Assembly (NCBI GenBank): GCA_045594885.1 | Contig: JAZNZJ010000012.1 | Span: 11,358-75,357 of the forward strand | From: Fimenecus sp045594885 | GTDB lineage: Bacteria; Bacillota; Clostridia; Oscillospirales; Acutalibacteraceae | Reading direction: 5' to 3' | DNA: 64,000 nucleotides | Part shown: positions 7,932 through 15,880 of the stretch, one piece after another | Layout: every line of letters begins with the position of its first letter | How positions within the stretch are numbered: the stretch's first letter is position 1 | Made by a program: the position numbers and the translations under genes | The notes under the pieces: generated by a model | Seen by the model: only the letters and a program-made list of their open reading frames with translations | Database searches by the model: none | What the model was told of the DNA's origin: nothing

Positions 7932-9458
7932 TTATTCCTCAAAGTTTCTGTCAAAGCTTCTGTATTGTATTGCTTCCGTAATATGTTTTGTGTCAATGAT
8001 TTCTGCATTATCAAGGTCTGCGATTGTTCGTGCAATTCTCAGCACCTTGTCATAAGCTCTTGCAGATAATGACAATTTTTCAAATGCGGTTTTTAAGATT
8101 AAAACAGCATTGTCGGTCATAACACAATATTTTCGTGTGCTTGACGCATCCATTTTTGCGTTGCAGGTGATTTTTGTACCTTTAAATCTCTGGTGCTGAA
8201 TTTCACGTGCTTTATCAACACGTTTTTTTATTTCAGCAGAAGCCTCACCCTTGTGACTGCCTGAAAGATTTTCAAAATCAACAGGCGGTACATTTACATG
8301 AATATCCAGTCTGTCAATAAGCGGACCACTAACTCTGTTGAGATATCGTTGGGCAGCACCTACCGAGCATGAGCAAGGGCGGGTGGGGTGACCGTGATAA
8401 CCGCAAGGGCAGGGGTTCATAGCGCAAATTACCATAACAGAACAAGGGTATTGAAATTTTGCAGCCGCACGTGAAATGCTGATTATGCCGTCTTCTATGG
8501 GTTGTCGCAATACTTCAAGTGTATTTCTCGTAAATTCAGGTAATTCATCAAGGAACAGAACACCATTGTGTGCAAGTGAAACTTCACCCGGACGAGGAAT
8601 TGCACCGCCACCCGAAAGCCCTGCGGGGGAAACAGTGTGGTGAGGAGAACGAAATGGTCTTGAACGCAAAAGTGAAACACCCGAGGGTAATGCACCCGCA
8701 ATTGAATAAATATTAGTTGTTTCAATTGATTCCTCAAAGGTCATATCGGGGAGTATTGACGGCATTCTTTTAGCGAGCATACTTTTTCCCGAGCCGGGAG
8801 GGCCGACCATTAAAACATTGTGTCCGCCTGCCGCCGCAACCTCAAGGGCTCTTTTAACTTCTTCTTGCCCTCTTACATCTGCGAAATCGGGAAGATTTAA
8901 TGGATTTCTATATTCAAGATAATCTTCAGCAGTAACGGGTTTAATTAATTCAATATCAGTAAGATGCTTTAAAAGTTGAAAAACACTTTTTACAGGGTAA
9001 ACCTCAATGCCATTTACAACTGCACCCTCACTTGAATTGTCAAAAGGAATAAAAATCTTTTTAATTCCTTCTTTTTTAGCACGTATAACCATTGGCAGAA
9101 CACCGTTGATTTTGCGAAGCTGACCGTCAAGTGAAAGCTCACCGATAAATGCCATATCATCAGTAACACCTTTTAGTTGCTCATTGGCGCAAAGAAGAGC
9201 GATGAGAATTGGCAAATCATATAAAGGACCTTCTTTTTTTATGTCCGCAGGGGCAAGGTTTACGGTAATTCGGCTGACGGGGTATTGCAAATTTGCATTT
9301 TTTATAGCCGAACGCACTCTTTCTCTGCTTTCAGACACAGCGGTATCGGGCAATCCAACAATATCAAATCTCGGTAATCCGCCTGAAATGTCGGCTTCAA
9401 CAATCACCTTGTATGATTCCATACCGAAAACACCAAGACTGGTTACTCTTGCAAACAA
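7932..9458 (-). CDS. comM: ComM/YifB family AAA+ ATPase (Mg-chelatase-like)
   Basis: ComM-type proteins are hexameric AAA+ helicases that promote branch migration during integration of DNA in natural transformation. The roughly 508-residue protein has the N-terminal Lon-protease-like fold (FARVTSLGVFGMESYKV), Walker A GPPGSGKSMLAKRMPS, the segment FRSPHHTVSPAGLSGGG, Walker B FLDELPEF and a Cys-rich loop CAMNPCPCGYHG as in the family. The longest frame starts at a GTG at 9467, but that codon is part of the RBS AGAGGTG. The TTG at 9458 with 6-base spacing gives MFARV and matches the family N terminus. Confidence 0.92.
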   Translation of the reverse strand: MFARVTSLGVFGMESYKVIVEADISGGLPRFDIVGLPDTAVSESRERVRSAIKNANLQYPVSRITVNLAPADIKKEGPLYDLPILIALLCANEQLKGVTDDMAFIGELSLDGQLRKINGVLPMVIRAKKEGIKKIFIPFDNSSEGAVVNGIEVYPVKSVFQLLKHLTDIELIKPVTAEDYLEYRNPLNLPDFADVRGQEEVKRALEVAAAGGHNVLMVGPPGSGKSMLAKRMPSILPDMTFEESIETTNIYSIAGALPSGVSLLRSRPFRSPHHTVSPAGLSGGGAIPRPGEVSLAHNGVLFLDELPEFTRNTLEVLRQPIEDGIISISRAAAKFQYPCSVMVICAMNPCPCGYHGHPTRPCSCSVGAAQRYLNRVSGPLIDRLDIHVNVPPVDFENLSGSHKGEASAEIKKRVDKAREIQHQRFKGTKITCNAKMDASSTRKYCVMTDNAVLILKTAFEKLSLSARAYDKVLRIARTIADLDNAEIIDTKHITEAIQYRSFDRNFEE

Positions 9459-9487
9459 AATAATCACCTCTGTATGATAATAAAAAC

Positions 9488-9516
9488 ATTATAATCAAAA
9501 TAATACTAATTTTCAA
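9488..9516 (-). promoter_or_regulatory. Promoter for comM (minus strand)
   Basis: On the minus strand TTGAAA (9516-9511) and TATAAT (9493-9488) are 17 bases apart, about 30 bases before the comM start. Confidence 0.6.
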
Positions 9517-9540
9517 CAATTTTTAATTATATATTCTGTA

Positions 9541-9569
9541 TTTACTTTTCGCATTATTTGGAGTACAAT
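9541..9569 (+). promoter_or_regulatory. Promoter for phosphosugar mutase gene
   Basis: TTTACT (9541-9546) and TACAAT (9564-9569) are 17 bases apart, about 30 bases before the GTG start at 9599. Confidence 0.55.
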
Positions 9570-9598
9570 ATATTTAATAAAAATTGGGAGGTCTTTTT

Positions 9599-11317
9599 GT
9601 GAACGATATTAAAAAACTTTATGAGCAGTGGCTTGATTGTGCAAATGCTGATGAAGATATTATCCCGGAACTTCAAAGTATAGCGGGGGATGATAATGCA
9701 ATTCTTGACCGTTTTTATAAAAATCTTGAATTTGGTACTGCAGGGTTACGTGGCGTAATCGGTGCGGGTACAAACCGAATGAATGTTTATACAGTTAATC
9801 AGGCAACTCAGGGACTTGCCGATTATCTCAATTCTAATTTCGAAAATCCATCTGTTGCAATTGCTTATGATTCAAGAATTAAATCTGAAAAATTCGCTAA
9901 AAGTGCCGCAGGTGTTCTTGCAGCTAATGGAATAAAAGTTTATATTTATCCGGAATTAGTGCCCACACCAATGTTGTCTTTTGCTGTTAGAAGACTCGGT
10001 TGTGATTCGGGTATTATTATTACTGCAAGTCATAACCCGTCACAGTATAACGGTTTTAAATGTTATGACCCCAATGGTTATCAGATGACCGATGAAGCTG
10101 CGTCAAAAACATATGATTATATTCAAAATATCGATATGTTTTCAGGCGTAAAAACAATGGATTTTGAAGATGCACTTGCAGAAGATATGGTTGATTTTAT
10201 TGAAGATTGGCTTGTTGATGAATTCTATGAGAAAGTTCTTTCTGCTTGTGTGAATCCTGATAGCATAAAAAAAGTAAATCTTAAAGTAATTTATACACCA
10301 CTCAATGGTGCGGGTAATAAGCCTGTACGCAAGGTTCTCAAAAAAGCGGGAATTAAAGACGTTGTTGTGGTTAAAGAGCAAGAAAAACCCGACGGAAATT
10401 TCCCAACCTGCCCATATCCTAACCCCGAAATACGTCAGGCATTTGAATGTGCAATTAAAACGGCAGAGGGTAGCGATGCAGATTTGCTTTTAGCTACTGA
10501 CCCCGACTGTGACCGTGTTGGTATTGCGGTACGTGATGGCGACGATTATGTGCTTATGACAGGTAATGAAGTGGGTGCAATGATGTGCGAATATCTTCTT
10601 TCAAGCCTTAAAACACAAAACAAATTGCCCGCAAATCCAATTGTTGTAAAGAGTATTGTAACTACACCGCTTATTGAGGCAATAGCAGGTTCATATGGTG
10701 CAGAGGTTGCTGACTTGCTCACGGGCTTTAAATACATTGGTGAGTTAATTACCAATCTTGAACAAAAGGGTGAGGAAGACCGCTTTGTAGTTGGTATGGA
10801 AGAATCTTACGGTTATCTTCGTGGAATTCATGCACGTGATAAAGATGCTGTTGTGGCATCATTGATTATCTGTGAAATGGCTGCTTATTACAAGCTTCAG
10901 GGTATATCACTTAAAGAGTTTATGGATAGTATTTATAAAAAGTACGGAATGTATCTCAATACTGTTCTTAACTTCTCTTTTGAGGGTGCAAGTGGAATGC
11001 AGAAGATGAGCGATATTATGACCTCACTTCGTGCAAATCCTTTAAAGTCAATCGCTGAAAAGTCAGTCGTAAAAGTTGCTGATTATATGAGAAGCATCGC
11101 AAAGGATGTTGTAACGGGCGAAGAAACTGAAATCACCTTGCCAAAATCAAATGTGCTTTCTTACACTCTCGATGACAATAGTAAACTTATTATTAGACCA
11201 TCGGGAACAGAACCTAAAATTAAAGCATATATTACTGCATTCGGTTCTTCAAGGCAAGAGGCAGAAGCAAAAACAGATGTTTTATCTGCAGAAATATCAC
11301 AATTGTTAGGAAAGTAA
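9599..11317 (+). CDS. pgcA: Phospho-sugar mutase (phosphoglucomutase/phosphomannomutase family)
   Basis: The enzyme interconverts hexose 1- and 6-phosphates, most likely glucose, feeding UDP-glucose synthesis. The roughly 572-residue alpha-D-phosphohexomutase carries the active-site Ser (about Ser144) in TASHNPSQYNG, the metal loop DPDCDRVG, the sugar-binding loop GMEESYGY and the phosphate-binding loop RPSGTEPK. The length matches Bacillus PgcA rather than the shorter GlmM. The frame can be read from TTG 9584, but the RBS GGGAGG (9586-9591) lies there, so GTG 9599 is the start. Substrate preference (glucose or mannose) cannot be decided here. Confidence 0.9.
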   Translation: MNDIKKLYEQWLDCANADEDIIPELQSIAGDDNAILDRFYKNLEFGTAGLRGVIGAGTNRMNVYTVNQATQGLADYLNSNFENPSVAIAYDSRIKSEKFAKSAAGVLAANGIKVYIYPELVPTPMLSFAVRRLGCDSGIIITASHNPSQYNGFKCYDPNGYQMTDEAASKTYDYIQNIDMFSGVKTMDFEDALAEDMVDFIEDWLVDEFYEKVLSACVNPDSIKKVNLKVIYTPLNGAGNKPVRKVLKKAGIKDVVVVKEQEKPDGNFPTCPYPNPEIRQAFECAIKTAEGSDADLLLATDPDCDRVGIAVRDGDDYVLMTGNEVGAMMCEYLLSSLKTQNKLPANPIVVKSIVTTPLIEAIAGSYGAEVADLLTGFKYIGELITNLEQKGEEDRFVVGMEESYGYLRGIHARDKDAVVASLIICEMAAYYKLQGISLKEFMDSIYKKYGMYLNTVLNFSFEGASGMQKMSDIMTSLRANPLKSIAEKSVVKVADYMRSIAKDVVTGEETEITLPKSNVLSYTLDDNSKLIIRPSGTEPKIKAYITAFGSSRQEAEAKTDVLSAEISQLLGK

Positions 11318-11320
11318 AAT

Positions 11321-11416
11321 ATGAAAAGAGAAACAGTTATTAAAGCAATAGCATTATTTATGGCTTCACTTATGGTTTTAAGTACGGGTGCAGTGCTATT
11401 TCAATTATTCGTTTAA
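11321..11416 (+). CDS. 31-residue single-helix membrane peptide
   Basis: ATG 11321 opens a 31-codon frame, MKRETVIKAI then a hydrophobic helix to the C terminus (LFQLFV), ending in TAA 11414-11416. It lies 3 bases after the mutase stop and directly before that operon's terminator. The charged N terminus plus one helix looks like a genuine small membrane protein, but the RBS (GGAAAG inside the mutase 3' end) is modest. Function is unknown. Confidence 0.45.
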   Translation: MKRETVIKAIALFMASLMVLSTGAVLFQLFV

Positions 11417-11430
11417 AAAAATATGTTTTT

Positions 11431-11459
11431 ATGCCGCAAAATCTTTTGTGGCATTTTTT
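11431..11459 (+). terminator. Intrinsic terminator of the mutase operon
   Basis: ATGCCGCAAAA pairs with TTTTGTGGCAT with one G-U pair and a 2-base gap, followed by a T run. Confidence 0.8.
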
Positions 11460-11495
11460 ATATGTATATTTATTAGTTTTATACAAAAAATTCTG

Positions 11496-11523
11496 TTGAC
11501 TTTTATTTTTTTTGTGATATACT
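11496..11523 (+). promoter_or_regulatory. Promoter of the sigma-factor gene
   Basis: TTGACT (11496-11501) and TATACT (11518-11523) are 16 bases apart, about 45 bases before the coding start. Confidence 0.6.
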
Positions 11524-11567
11524 TATGTAAAGTATAAGTTATGTTTATGAATTTTTGAGGTGGTTTG

Positions 11568-12140
11568 TTGAGTTCCTTATACAACAGCACGGTTGATGAT
11601 AGTGTTCTTGTAGAGCGTGCTAAAAGTGGTGACAGTGAATCACTCAATGTTTTGATTCTTCGCCATTCTGACAAAATTTTGCTCAAGGCTTCATCTTTTA
11701 AAAATTTGTATGGAATTGATAATGATGATTTATATCAAGAGGGTATGATGGGCTTTATTGCCGCTGTTTATTCTTTTGATTGTACCAAGAATACAAAGTT
11801 TTCAACATATTCAATGACTCTTGCGGTCAGAAGAATGTTATCTACTTTACGAAAATCAAAAGATAAAGAGCCGTTGCTCAGTGCATACATTTCTTTAGAA
11901 GAAAGTTGTGATATGCTTTCATATTCGCCTACACCTGAAGAAATAGTTCTTTTCAATGAAAAGATTGATGATATTGTTAAGTTCGTTGAAGAGAATTTTT
12001 CAAAAACCGAGAAAAAAGTGTTTCGACTTAATCTTCTTGGTCTTACATATGCTGAAATTGCGGAAATTCTTGAATGTAGTGAGAAATCAGTTGATAACGC
12101 ACTGCAAAGAATAAGAAAGAAAATTCGTAATATCAAATAA
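11568..12140 (+). CDS. SigH-like sigma-70 family RNA polymerase sigma factor
   Basis: The 190-residue protein has sigma region 2 (DLYQEGMMGFIAAVYSFD, with the core-binding and -10 recognition helices) and region 4 with the helix-turn-helix LTYAEIAEILECSEKSVDNALQRI. The ending KSVDNALQRIRKKI is very close to Bacillus SigH (Spo0H), the sigma factor for entry into sporulation and stationary phase. Two TTG codons are possible. RBS GAGGTGG (11557-11563) is better spaced for 11568 than for 11565. The gene is somewhat shorter than SigH of Bacillus (218), and the orthologue assignment is an inference. Confidence 0.8.
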   Translation: MSSLYNSTVDDSVLVERAKSGDSESLNVLILRHSDKILLKASSFKNLYGIDNDDLYQEGMMGFIAAVYSFDCTKNTKFSTYSMTLAVRRMLSTLRKSKDKEPLLSAYISLEESCDMLSYSPTPEEIVLFNEKIDDIVKFVEENFSKTEKKVFRLNLLGLTYAEIAEILECSEKSVDNALQRIRKKIRNIK

Positions 12141-12177
12141 AAATGCCCACTGGGCAAAAAAATAGTGAGGTAGCAAA

Positions 12178-12453
12178 ATGTACGAAGACAAAACTCTCAT
12201 CTGTAAAGTTTGTGGCAACGAATTCGTTTTCACAGCAGGTGAACAGGAATTTTATGCTGAGAAAGGACTTGTTAATGAGCCTAAGACATGCAAAGAATGT
12301 CGTATAGCACGTAAAAATGCTAAAAATGGTGCAAGAGAATATCATATTGATGTTTGCGCATCTTGTGGTGGCGAAGCAAGAGTTCCTTTTGTACCAAAGG
12401 GCGACAGACCTGTTTATTGCAGCGAATGTTTAGCAAAAATTAAAGGTGAATAA
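12178..12453 (+). CDS. Zinc-ribbon protein with paired CxxC motifs
   Basis: The 91-residue protein has two zinc-binding units, CKVCGNEF with CKEC (residues about 9-41) and CASCGGEA with CSEC (about 60-84). The first unit with FTAGEQEFYAEKG matches the probable zinc-ribbon family often called zf-trcl. Such proteins are widespread in Firmicutes and their role is unknown, possibly RNA or ribosome related. It follows the sigma factor by 37 bases and is probably co-transcribed. RBS GAGGTAG lies before ATG 12178 and a strong terminator lies after the stop. Confidence 0.8.
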   Translation: MYEDKTLICKVCGNEFVFTAGEQEFYAEKGLVNEPKTCKECRIARKNAKNGAREYHIDVCASCGGEARVPFVPKGDRPVYCSECLAKIKGE

Positions 12454-12463
12454 TCTATAAATT

Positions 12464-12490
12464 AAGCACGGAGTTTACTCCGTGCTTTTT
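12464..12490 (+). terminator. Intrinsic terminator after the zinc-ribbon gene
   Basis: AAGCACGGAG and CTCCGTGCTT form a 10-pair stem with a tetraloop, followed by TTT. Confidence 0.85.
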
Positions 12491-12537
12491 GCATAAATAA
12501 TCATATTCTCGGTAAAATATTGACGGGAGGATTATTT

Positions 12538-12891
12538 ATGATTTTTTTAAAAGCATTTTTAGTTGGTGGTATTATCTGTTTAATCGGGCAATTGCTAATA
12601 GATTTAACTAAACTTACACCTGCACGTATATTGGTTACATTTGTTGTTTTAGGTGTGGTACTGGGTGCTATCGGAGTTTATCAACCACTTGTAGAGTGGG
12701 CGGGAGCAGGGGCTACTGTGCCATTGACAGGATTTGGTAATGCGTTAGCACAGGGCACAAAAGAAGTTATAAGGCAAGATGGTGCAATTGGTATTATTAC
12801 GGGTCCATTGACCTCCTCTGCTGCAGGTATAACTGCCGCCATTGTCTGCGGTTTAATTGTATCTTTTGTGACACGACCAAAATCAAAATAG
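12538..12891 (+). CDS. spoVAE: Stage V sporulation protein AE (SpoVAE)
   Basis: SpoVAE is an inner forespore membrane component of the SpoVA channel that moves dipicolinic acid into the spore and releases it at germination. The 117-residue protein is mostly hydrophobic with about four membrane segments and has the family stretch LTKLTPARILVTFV, then GAGATVPLTGFGNALAQG in the conserved middle. The longest frame starts at TTG 12520, but GGGAGG lies at 12524-12529, which fixes ATG 12538. SpoVAC and SpoVAD, usually the immediate neighbours, are absent here. Confidence 0.92.
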   Translation: MIFLKAFLVGGIICLIGQLLIDLTKLTPARILVTFVVLGVVLGAIGVYQPLVEWAGAGATVPLTGFGNALAQGTKEVIRQDGAIGIITGPLTSSAAGITAAIVCGLIVSFVTRPKSK

Positions 12892-12908
12892 TATTTTTCC
12901 ATAAAAAA

Positions 12909-12943
12909 ACAGGACTGAATATTCAGCCCTGTATATTTTTTTG
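12909..12943. terminator. Terminator between spoVAE and a minus-strand gene
   Basis: ACAGG-A-CTGAA pairs with TTCAG-C-CCTGT around a TA centre with one mismatch. A-rich sequence lies on the left and T-rich on the right, so it can act on both strands. Confidence 0.65.
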
Positions 12944-12951
12944 TGTAATTT

Positions 12952-13131
12952 TTATGCAACTGTTTCAGAAACAAAGGCATCATCACAGTATGAACAAGAA
13001 ACATAATTTTCTGCGTCATTACCGATTACAACCTTTTTACTGTCAACATATTTTTTGATAAGAACATAAGCAGCAACCGCAACAGCCGCAATTGCAGCAA
13101 CAATAGCAATAACTTTTAAAGCCTTTTTCAT
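12952..13131 (-). CDS. Small membrane protein of unknown function
   Basis: From ATG 13131 the product has 59 residues: a Lys-rich start, one Ala/Val-rich transmembrane helix (about residues 6-24), then a soluble tail with the CSYC pair. An upstream in-frame ATG at 13146 is part of the RBS GGAGGT region, so 13131 is the likely start. I do not recognise the family. The CxxC pair might bind metal. It lies between spoVAE and rpsT and is not clearly linked to either. Confidence 0.6.
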   Translation of the reverse strand: MKKALKVIAIVAAIAAVAVAAYVLIKKYVDSKKVVIGNDAENYVSCSYCDDAFVSETVA

Positions 13132-13211
13132 AATTGTAACCTCCAAAAAATCTTTACAAAGATATTATACATAACAATATGTTAAAAGTCAATATTATTT
13201 GCTGTAAAAAG

Positions 13212-13240
13212 AAAAATGCCGAAGACTTTCGTCAACGGCA
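13212..13240 (-). terminator. Intrinsic terminator of rpsT
   Basis: On the minus strand TGCCG-TT-GAC, loop GAAA, GTC-TT-CGGCA is followed by TTTTTC. The stem has a 2x2 internal loop. Confidence 0.65.
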
Positions 13241-13268
13241 AAGAACTGCGTAAAAAAACTACATAAAA

Positions 13269-13526
13269 TTAAGCCTTGTTAAGCTTTGTAACGAGAGCAG
13301 ACTTTTTACGAGCTGCATTATTCTTATGAAGAAGACCCTTAGCAGCAGCCTGGTCAATTTTCTTAACAGCAACCTTAACAAGTTCATCTTTATCTGCAGC
13401 ATTAGCTTCGATTGCAAGGTTAGCCTTTTTAATAGCTGTTTTAAGAGCTGAGTTAGCAGACTTGTTACGCTGAGCCTTTGTCTTGTTAACGAGAACACGT
13501 TTTTTAGCTGATTTAATGTTTGGCAT
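13269..13526 (-). CDS. rpsT: 30S ribosomal protein S20
   Basis: S20 is a primary 16S rRNA-binding protein of the small subunit. The 85-residue Lys/Ala-rich helical protein starts with MPNIKSAKKR and carries the family segment NKSANSALKTAIKKA, then KGLLHKNNAARKKS at the C-terminal side. The frame extends upstream, but the strong RBS AAGGAGGTG directly before ATG 13526 fixes the start. It is a single-gene unit, with gpr divergent on the other side. Confidence 0.96.
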   Translation of the reverse strand: MPNIKSAKKRVLVNKTKAQRNKSANSALKTAIKKANLAIEANAADKDELVKVAVKKIDQAAAKGLLHKNNAARKKSALVTKLNKA

Positions 13527-13560
13527 ATTCGTTACACCTCCTTCACATTTACAGATACAT

Positions 13561-13589
13561 ATGTTACCACGAAAAAAAACAAAAATCAA
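13561..13589 (-). promoter_or_regulatory. Promoter for rpsT (minus strand)
   Basis: On the minus strand TTGATT (13589-13584) and TAACAT (13566-13561) are 17 bases apart, about 35 bases before the S20 start. Confidence 0.5.
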
Positions 13590-13657
13590 GTTTTTTTTGA
13601 AAAATGACTATTATTTTTTAAATTAACCAATAATAAAATAAAAAATAAGGTGAAGAA

Positions 13658-14515
13658 ATGAATTGTAGAACGGATATTGCTCTTGAAAGACAAGAGATTA
13701 AAGGCGAAAATTGTGAAGGGGTACGGGTGAAAAAGAAAAAAGTCGGTACTGCCGAAATCACTGAAGTGAATATTTTTAATGAACAGGGCGAAAAAAATCT
13801 TGGTAAACCAATGGGTAAATACATTACAATCGATTTGCCTGAATTTTCCCACGAAAGCGAGTTACTTGACGGCAGATTAAAAGCATTAACTGAATCATTG
13901 AAATCAGTATTACCTAAAAATGTTAATAATGCACTTGTGGTCGGACTTGGTAATGATAATATCACACCGGATGCATTAGGCCCATTATGTGCAGAACAGA
14001 TTTTCTCAACCCGCCATATTGATAAAGAATTCAGTAATTATCTTGGAATTAAAAATCTTGTTTCAGTTTCATCGGTATCAACGGGTGTTCTTGGTCAGAC
14101 AGGAATAGAAACGGCTGAGTATATCAAAGGCATTACCGACTTTGTAAAGCCTGGTATTGTAATTGTTATTGACGCTTTGGCGTCACGACAACTTTCCCGA
14201 TTAGGTAAAACAGTGCAGATTTCAGATGTGGGCATTACTCCGGGTTCAGGAGTGGGAAATCACAGAAAAATAATTGATAAAAAAACTTTGGGAATACCCG
14301 TAATTGCAGTAGGTGTGCCCACGGTTGTTGATGCAAATACAATTGTAAAAGACTTAACAGGAAAAATAATAGAAGATGACATTACAGATGTAATGATGGT
14401 AACACCAAAAGACATTGACACAGTTATTTCAAGAGCGGCAAGGTTATTGTCATTGAGTATAAATTGTGCATTACAACCCGAATTGAATCCTGATTTCTTT
14501 TTAGCTATATCATAA
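13658..14515 (+). CDS. gpr: Germination protease GPR (SASP endopeptidase)
   Basis: GPR (peptidase family A25) degrades the small acid-soluble spore proteins when the spore germinates. It is made as a zymogen in the forespore. The 285-residue protein starts with a propeptide containing RTDIALE, then has the conserved GLGNDNITPDALGP core at about 95, and the segment DALASRQLSRLGKTVQ followed by DVGITPGSGVGN. Family length is slightly greater (about 320-370). RBS AAGGTG precedes ATG 13658. The gene is followed by spoIIP 54 bases on, the same order as in Bacillus. An SASP substrate gene lies 7.5 kb downstream. Confidence 0.95.
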   Translation: MNCRTDIALERQEIKGENCEGVRVKKKKVGTAEITEVNIFNEQGEKNLGKPMGKYITIDLPEFSHESELLDGRLKALTESLKSVLPKNVNNALVVGLGNDNITPDALGPLCAEQIFSTRHIDKEFSNYLGIKNLVSVSSVSTGVLGQTGIETAEYIKGITDFVKPGIVIVIDALASRQLSRLGKTVQISDVGITPGSGVGNHRKIIDKKTLGIPVIAVGVPTVVDANTIVKDLTGKIIEDDITDVMMVTPKDIDTVISRAARLLSLSINCALQPELNPDFFLAIS

Positions 14516-14569
14516 ATTTTAATTTTGCCTCATAACATTTTATTAGAGAATTTATGAGGTGATTTAAAA

Positions 14570-15658
14570 TTGAGAAAAGGGACAAACCTGAAAAGTGAAA
14601 TATGGAAATTACTAATAAAAGGAATTATTCCTGCGGTTATTGTATTAGCATTTATATTTCAAGCGCCGCTTTTAGTAAAAGAAACTTCATCAGCTAATGA
14701 AGTAAGTCAAGAGGACAATACCCAATTGGATATAAGTGGTAAATTTAGCGACAATGAGTTAAATGATACCAATAGTATCTACGTTTGGTCAAATATCGGG
14801 TATGAAACACCTGAAGATATAAAAAAATTAATGGAAAGTGTTAAAGATGATTACGAAAAACTATCTTGCGACGGAAAAATACTAAGTTATGATTATTCAA
14901 AGCATAATGCTACTGCCGAATATGATGGTATATATTTGAGAAACACAACCAAAACTTATTCAGTTGATATTGGAAAAATGCTCAATAAAAAGGTCTATGC
15001 TTCAGTTTCGCAAGAGAGTCCAACGGTTTTGATTTATCATACACACACATCTGAAAGTTATGAATTACTTGAAAGAGAATATTATGCAATCTCAAGAAGC
15101 TCACGTAGTTTGGATTCTGAACAAAATGTAATAAGAGTTGGTAAAGCAATAAAATCAACATTAGAAAGCAACGGATTTCAAGTAATCCACGATGAAACAG
15201 TTTATGATGAATCAGTAAATGGTGCATATGAAAGGTCGAGAAATAGAATTACGGAGATATTAAAGGAAAATCCGTCAATTCAAATAGTGCTTGATATTCA
15301 CCGTGATGCTATTTATATGAAGGACGAAACACGAATTAAAACAGTTACTGAAATAAACGGCAGAAAAGCCGCACAAATAATGATAACTACCGGCTGTGAA
15401 GACGGAAATGTTAGCGGTTTTCCTAATTGGGAAAAAAATCTCACCTTTGCATTAAACTTGCAGAAAGCATTGGTTGATGATAATCCAACCTTAATGCGAC
15501 CATTATTATTCACAAGCAGAAAATATAATATGGATTTAATGCCATGTGCGTTGCATATTGAAATAGGAACTGACGCAAACACTTTAGAAGAAGCAGTTTA
15601 TTCAGCAGAAATTTTTTCTCAGTCTTTGTCAAAATTATTAAAGGAGTATATAGTCTAA
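14570..15658 (+). CDS. spoIIP: Stage II sporulation protein P (SpoIIP)
   Basis: SpoIIP is a membrane-anchored amidase and endopeptidase that acts with SpoIID and SpoIIM to remodel septal peptidoglycan during engulfment. The 362-residue protein has an N-terminal transmembrane anchor at about 13-35 and the amidase_3-like zinc motif YHTHTSESYE at about 158, with the second ligand region VLDIHRDA at about 240. The late segment HIEIGTDANTLEEA is also family-typical. The start is TTG 14570 behind RBS GAGGTG. Expression from a SigE-type promoter would be expected but I could not identify one. Confidence 0.93.
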   Translation: MRKGTNLKSEIWKLLIKGIIPAVIVLAFIFQAPLLVKETSSANEVSQEDNTQLDISGKFSDNELNDTNSIYVWSNIGYETPEDIKKLMESVKDDYEKLSCDGKILSYDYSKHNATAEYDGIYLRNTTKTYSVDIGKMLNKKVYASVSQESPTVLIYHTHTSESYELLEREYYAISRSSRSLDSEQNVIRVGKAIKSTLESNGFQVIHDETVYDESVNGAYERSRNRITEILKENPSIQIVLDIHRDAIYMKDETRIKTVTEINGRKAAQIMITTGCEDGNVSGFPNWEKNLTFALNLQKALVDDNPTLMRPLLFTSRKYNMDLMPCALHIEIGTDANTLEEAVYSAEIFSQSLSKLLKEYIV

Positions 15659-15783
15659 TGTCTGAATTGTCAAAAATACTAAAAACATATTATTTATCGG
15701 TAATAATAACCGTGCTCACAACACTTGTTTTTTGTGGCATTTTTATTGCACAGGCAAATACTGATAAAATGCTATTTGGTTAA
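15658..15783 (+). CDS. 41-residue single-helix membrane peptide
   Basis: ATG 15658 overlaps the spoIIP stop by one base (TAATG) and opens a 41-codon frame ending at TAA 15781-15783. The product starts MSELSKILKTYY, has one hydrophobic helix (about residues 13-31) and ends with a polar tail. The RBS AAGGAG is inside spoIIP, 11-12 bases upstream. The tight coupling to spoIIP suggests a small sporulation membrane protein. I do not recognise the family. Confidence 0.55.
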   Translation: MSELSKILKTYYLSVIITVLTTLVFCGIFIAQANTDKMLFG

Positions 15784-15792
15784 AACATAATA

Positions 15793-15821
15793 TTGCAATA
15801 ATGACTTTTGCGGTGTATAAT
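15793..15821 (+). promoter_or_regulatory. Promoter of the YhaM-like gene
   Basis: TTGCAA (15793-15798) and a perfect TATAAT (15816-15821) are 17 bases apart. The start site would fall near 15828. Confidence 0.65.
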
Positions 15822-15847
15822 TTATCTATAATGTTTAGAAAGGTATA

Positions 15848-15870
15848 TACGCAAAAGTCTTTTTTGCGTA
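15848..15870 (+). promoter_or_regulatory. Leader hairpin next to the yhaM RBS
   Basis: TACGCAAAA pairs with TTTTGCGTA around a 5-base loop, ending exactly where the RBS AGGTG begins. The left arm region (15844-15859) can instead pair with GACTTTTGCG at 15803-15812 to make a terminator-like stem before the T run, in transcripts that read in from spoIIP. Confidence 0.5.
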
Positions 15871-15880
15871 GGTGTATTTT

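Noticed and set aside
12141..12163. Small GCCC/GGGC stem after the sigma-factor gene
   Set aside because: Only 5 pairs and followed by A rather than T on the plus strand, so not called a terminator.
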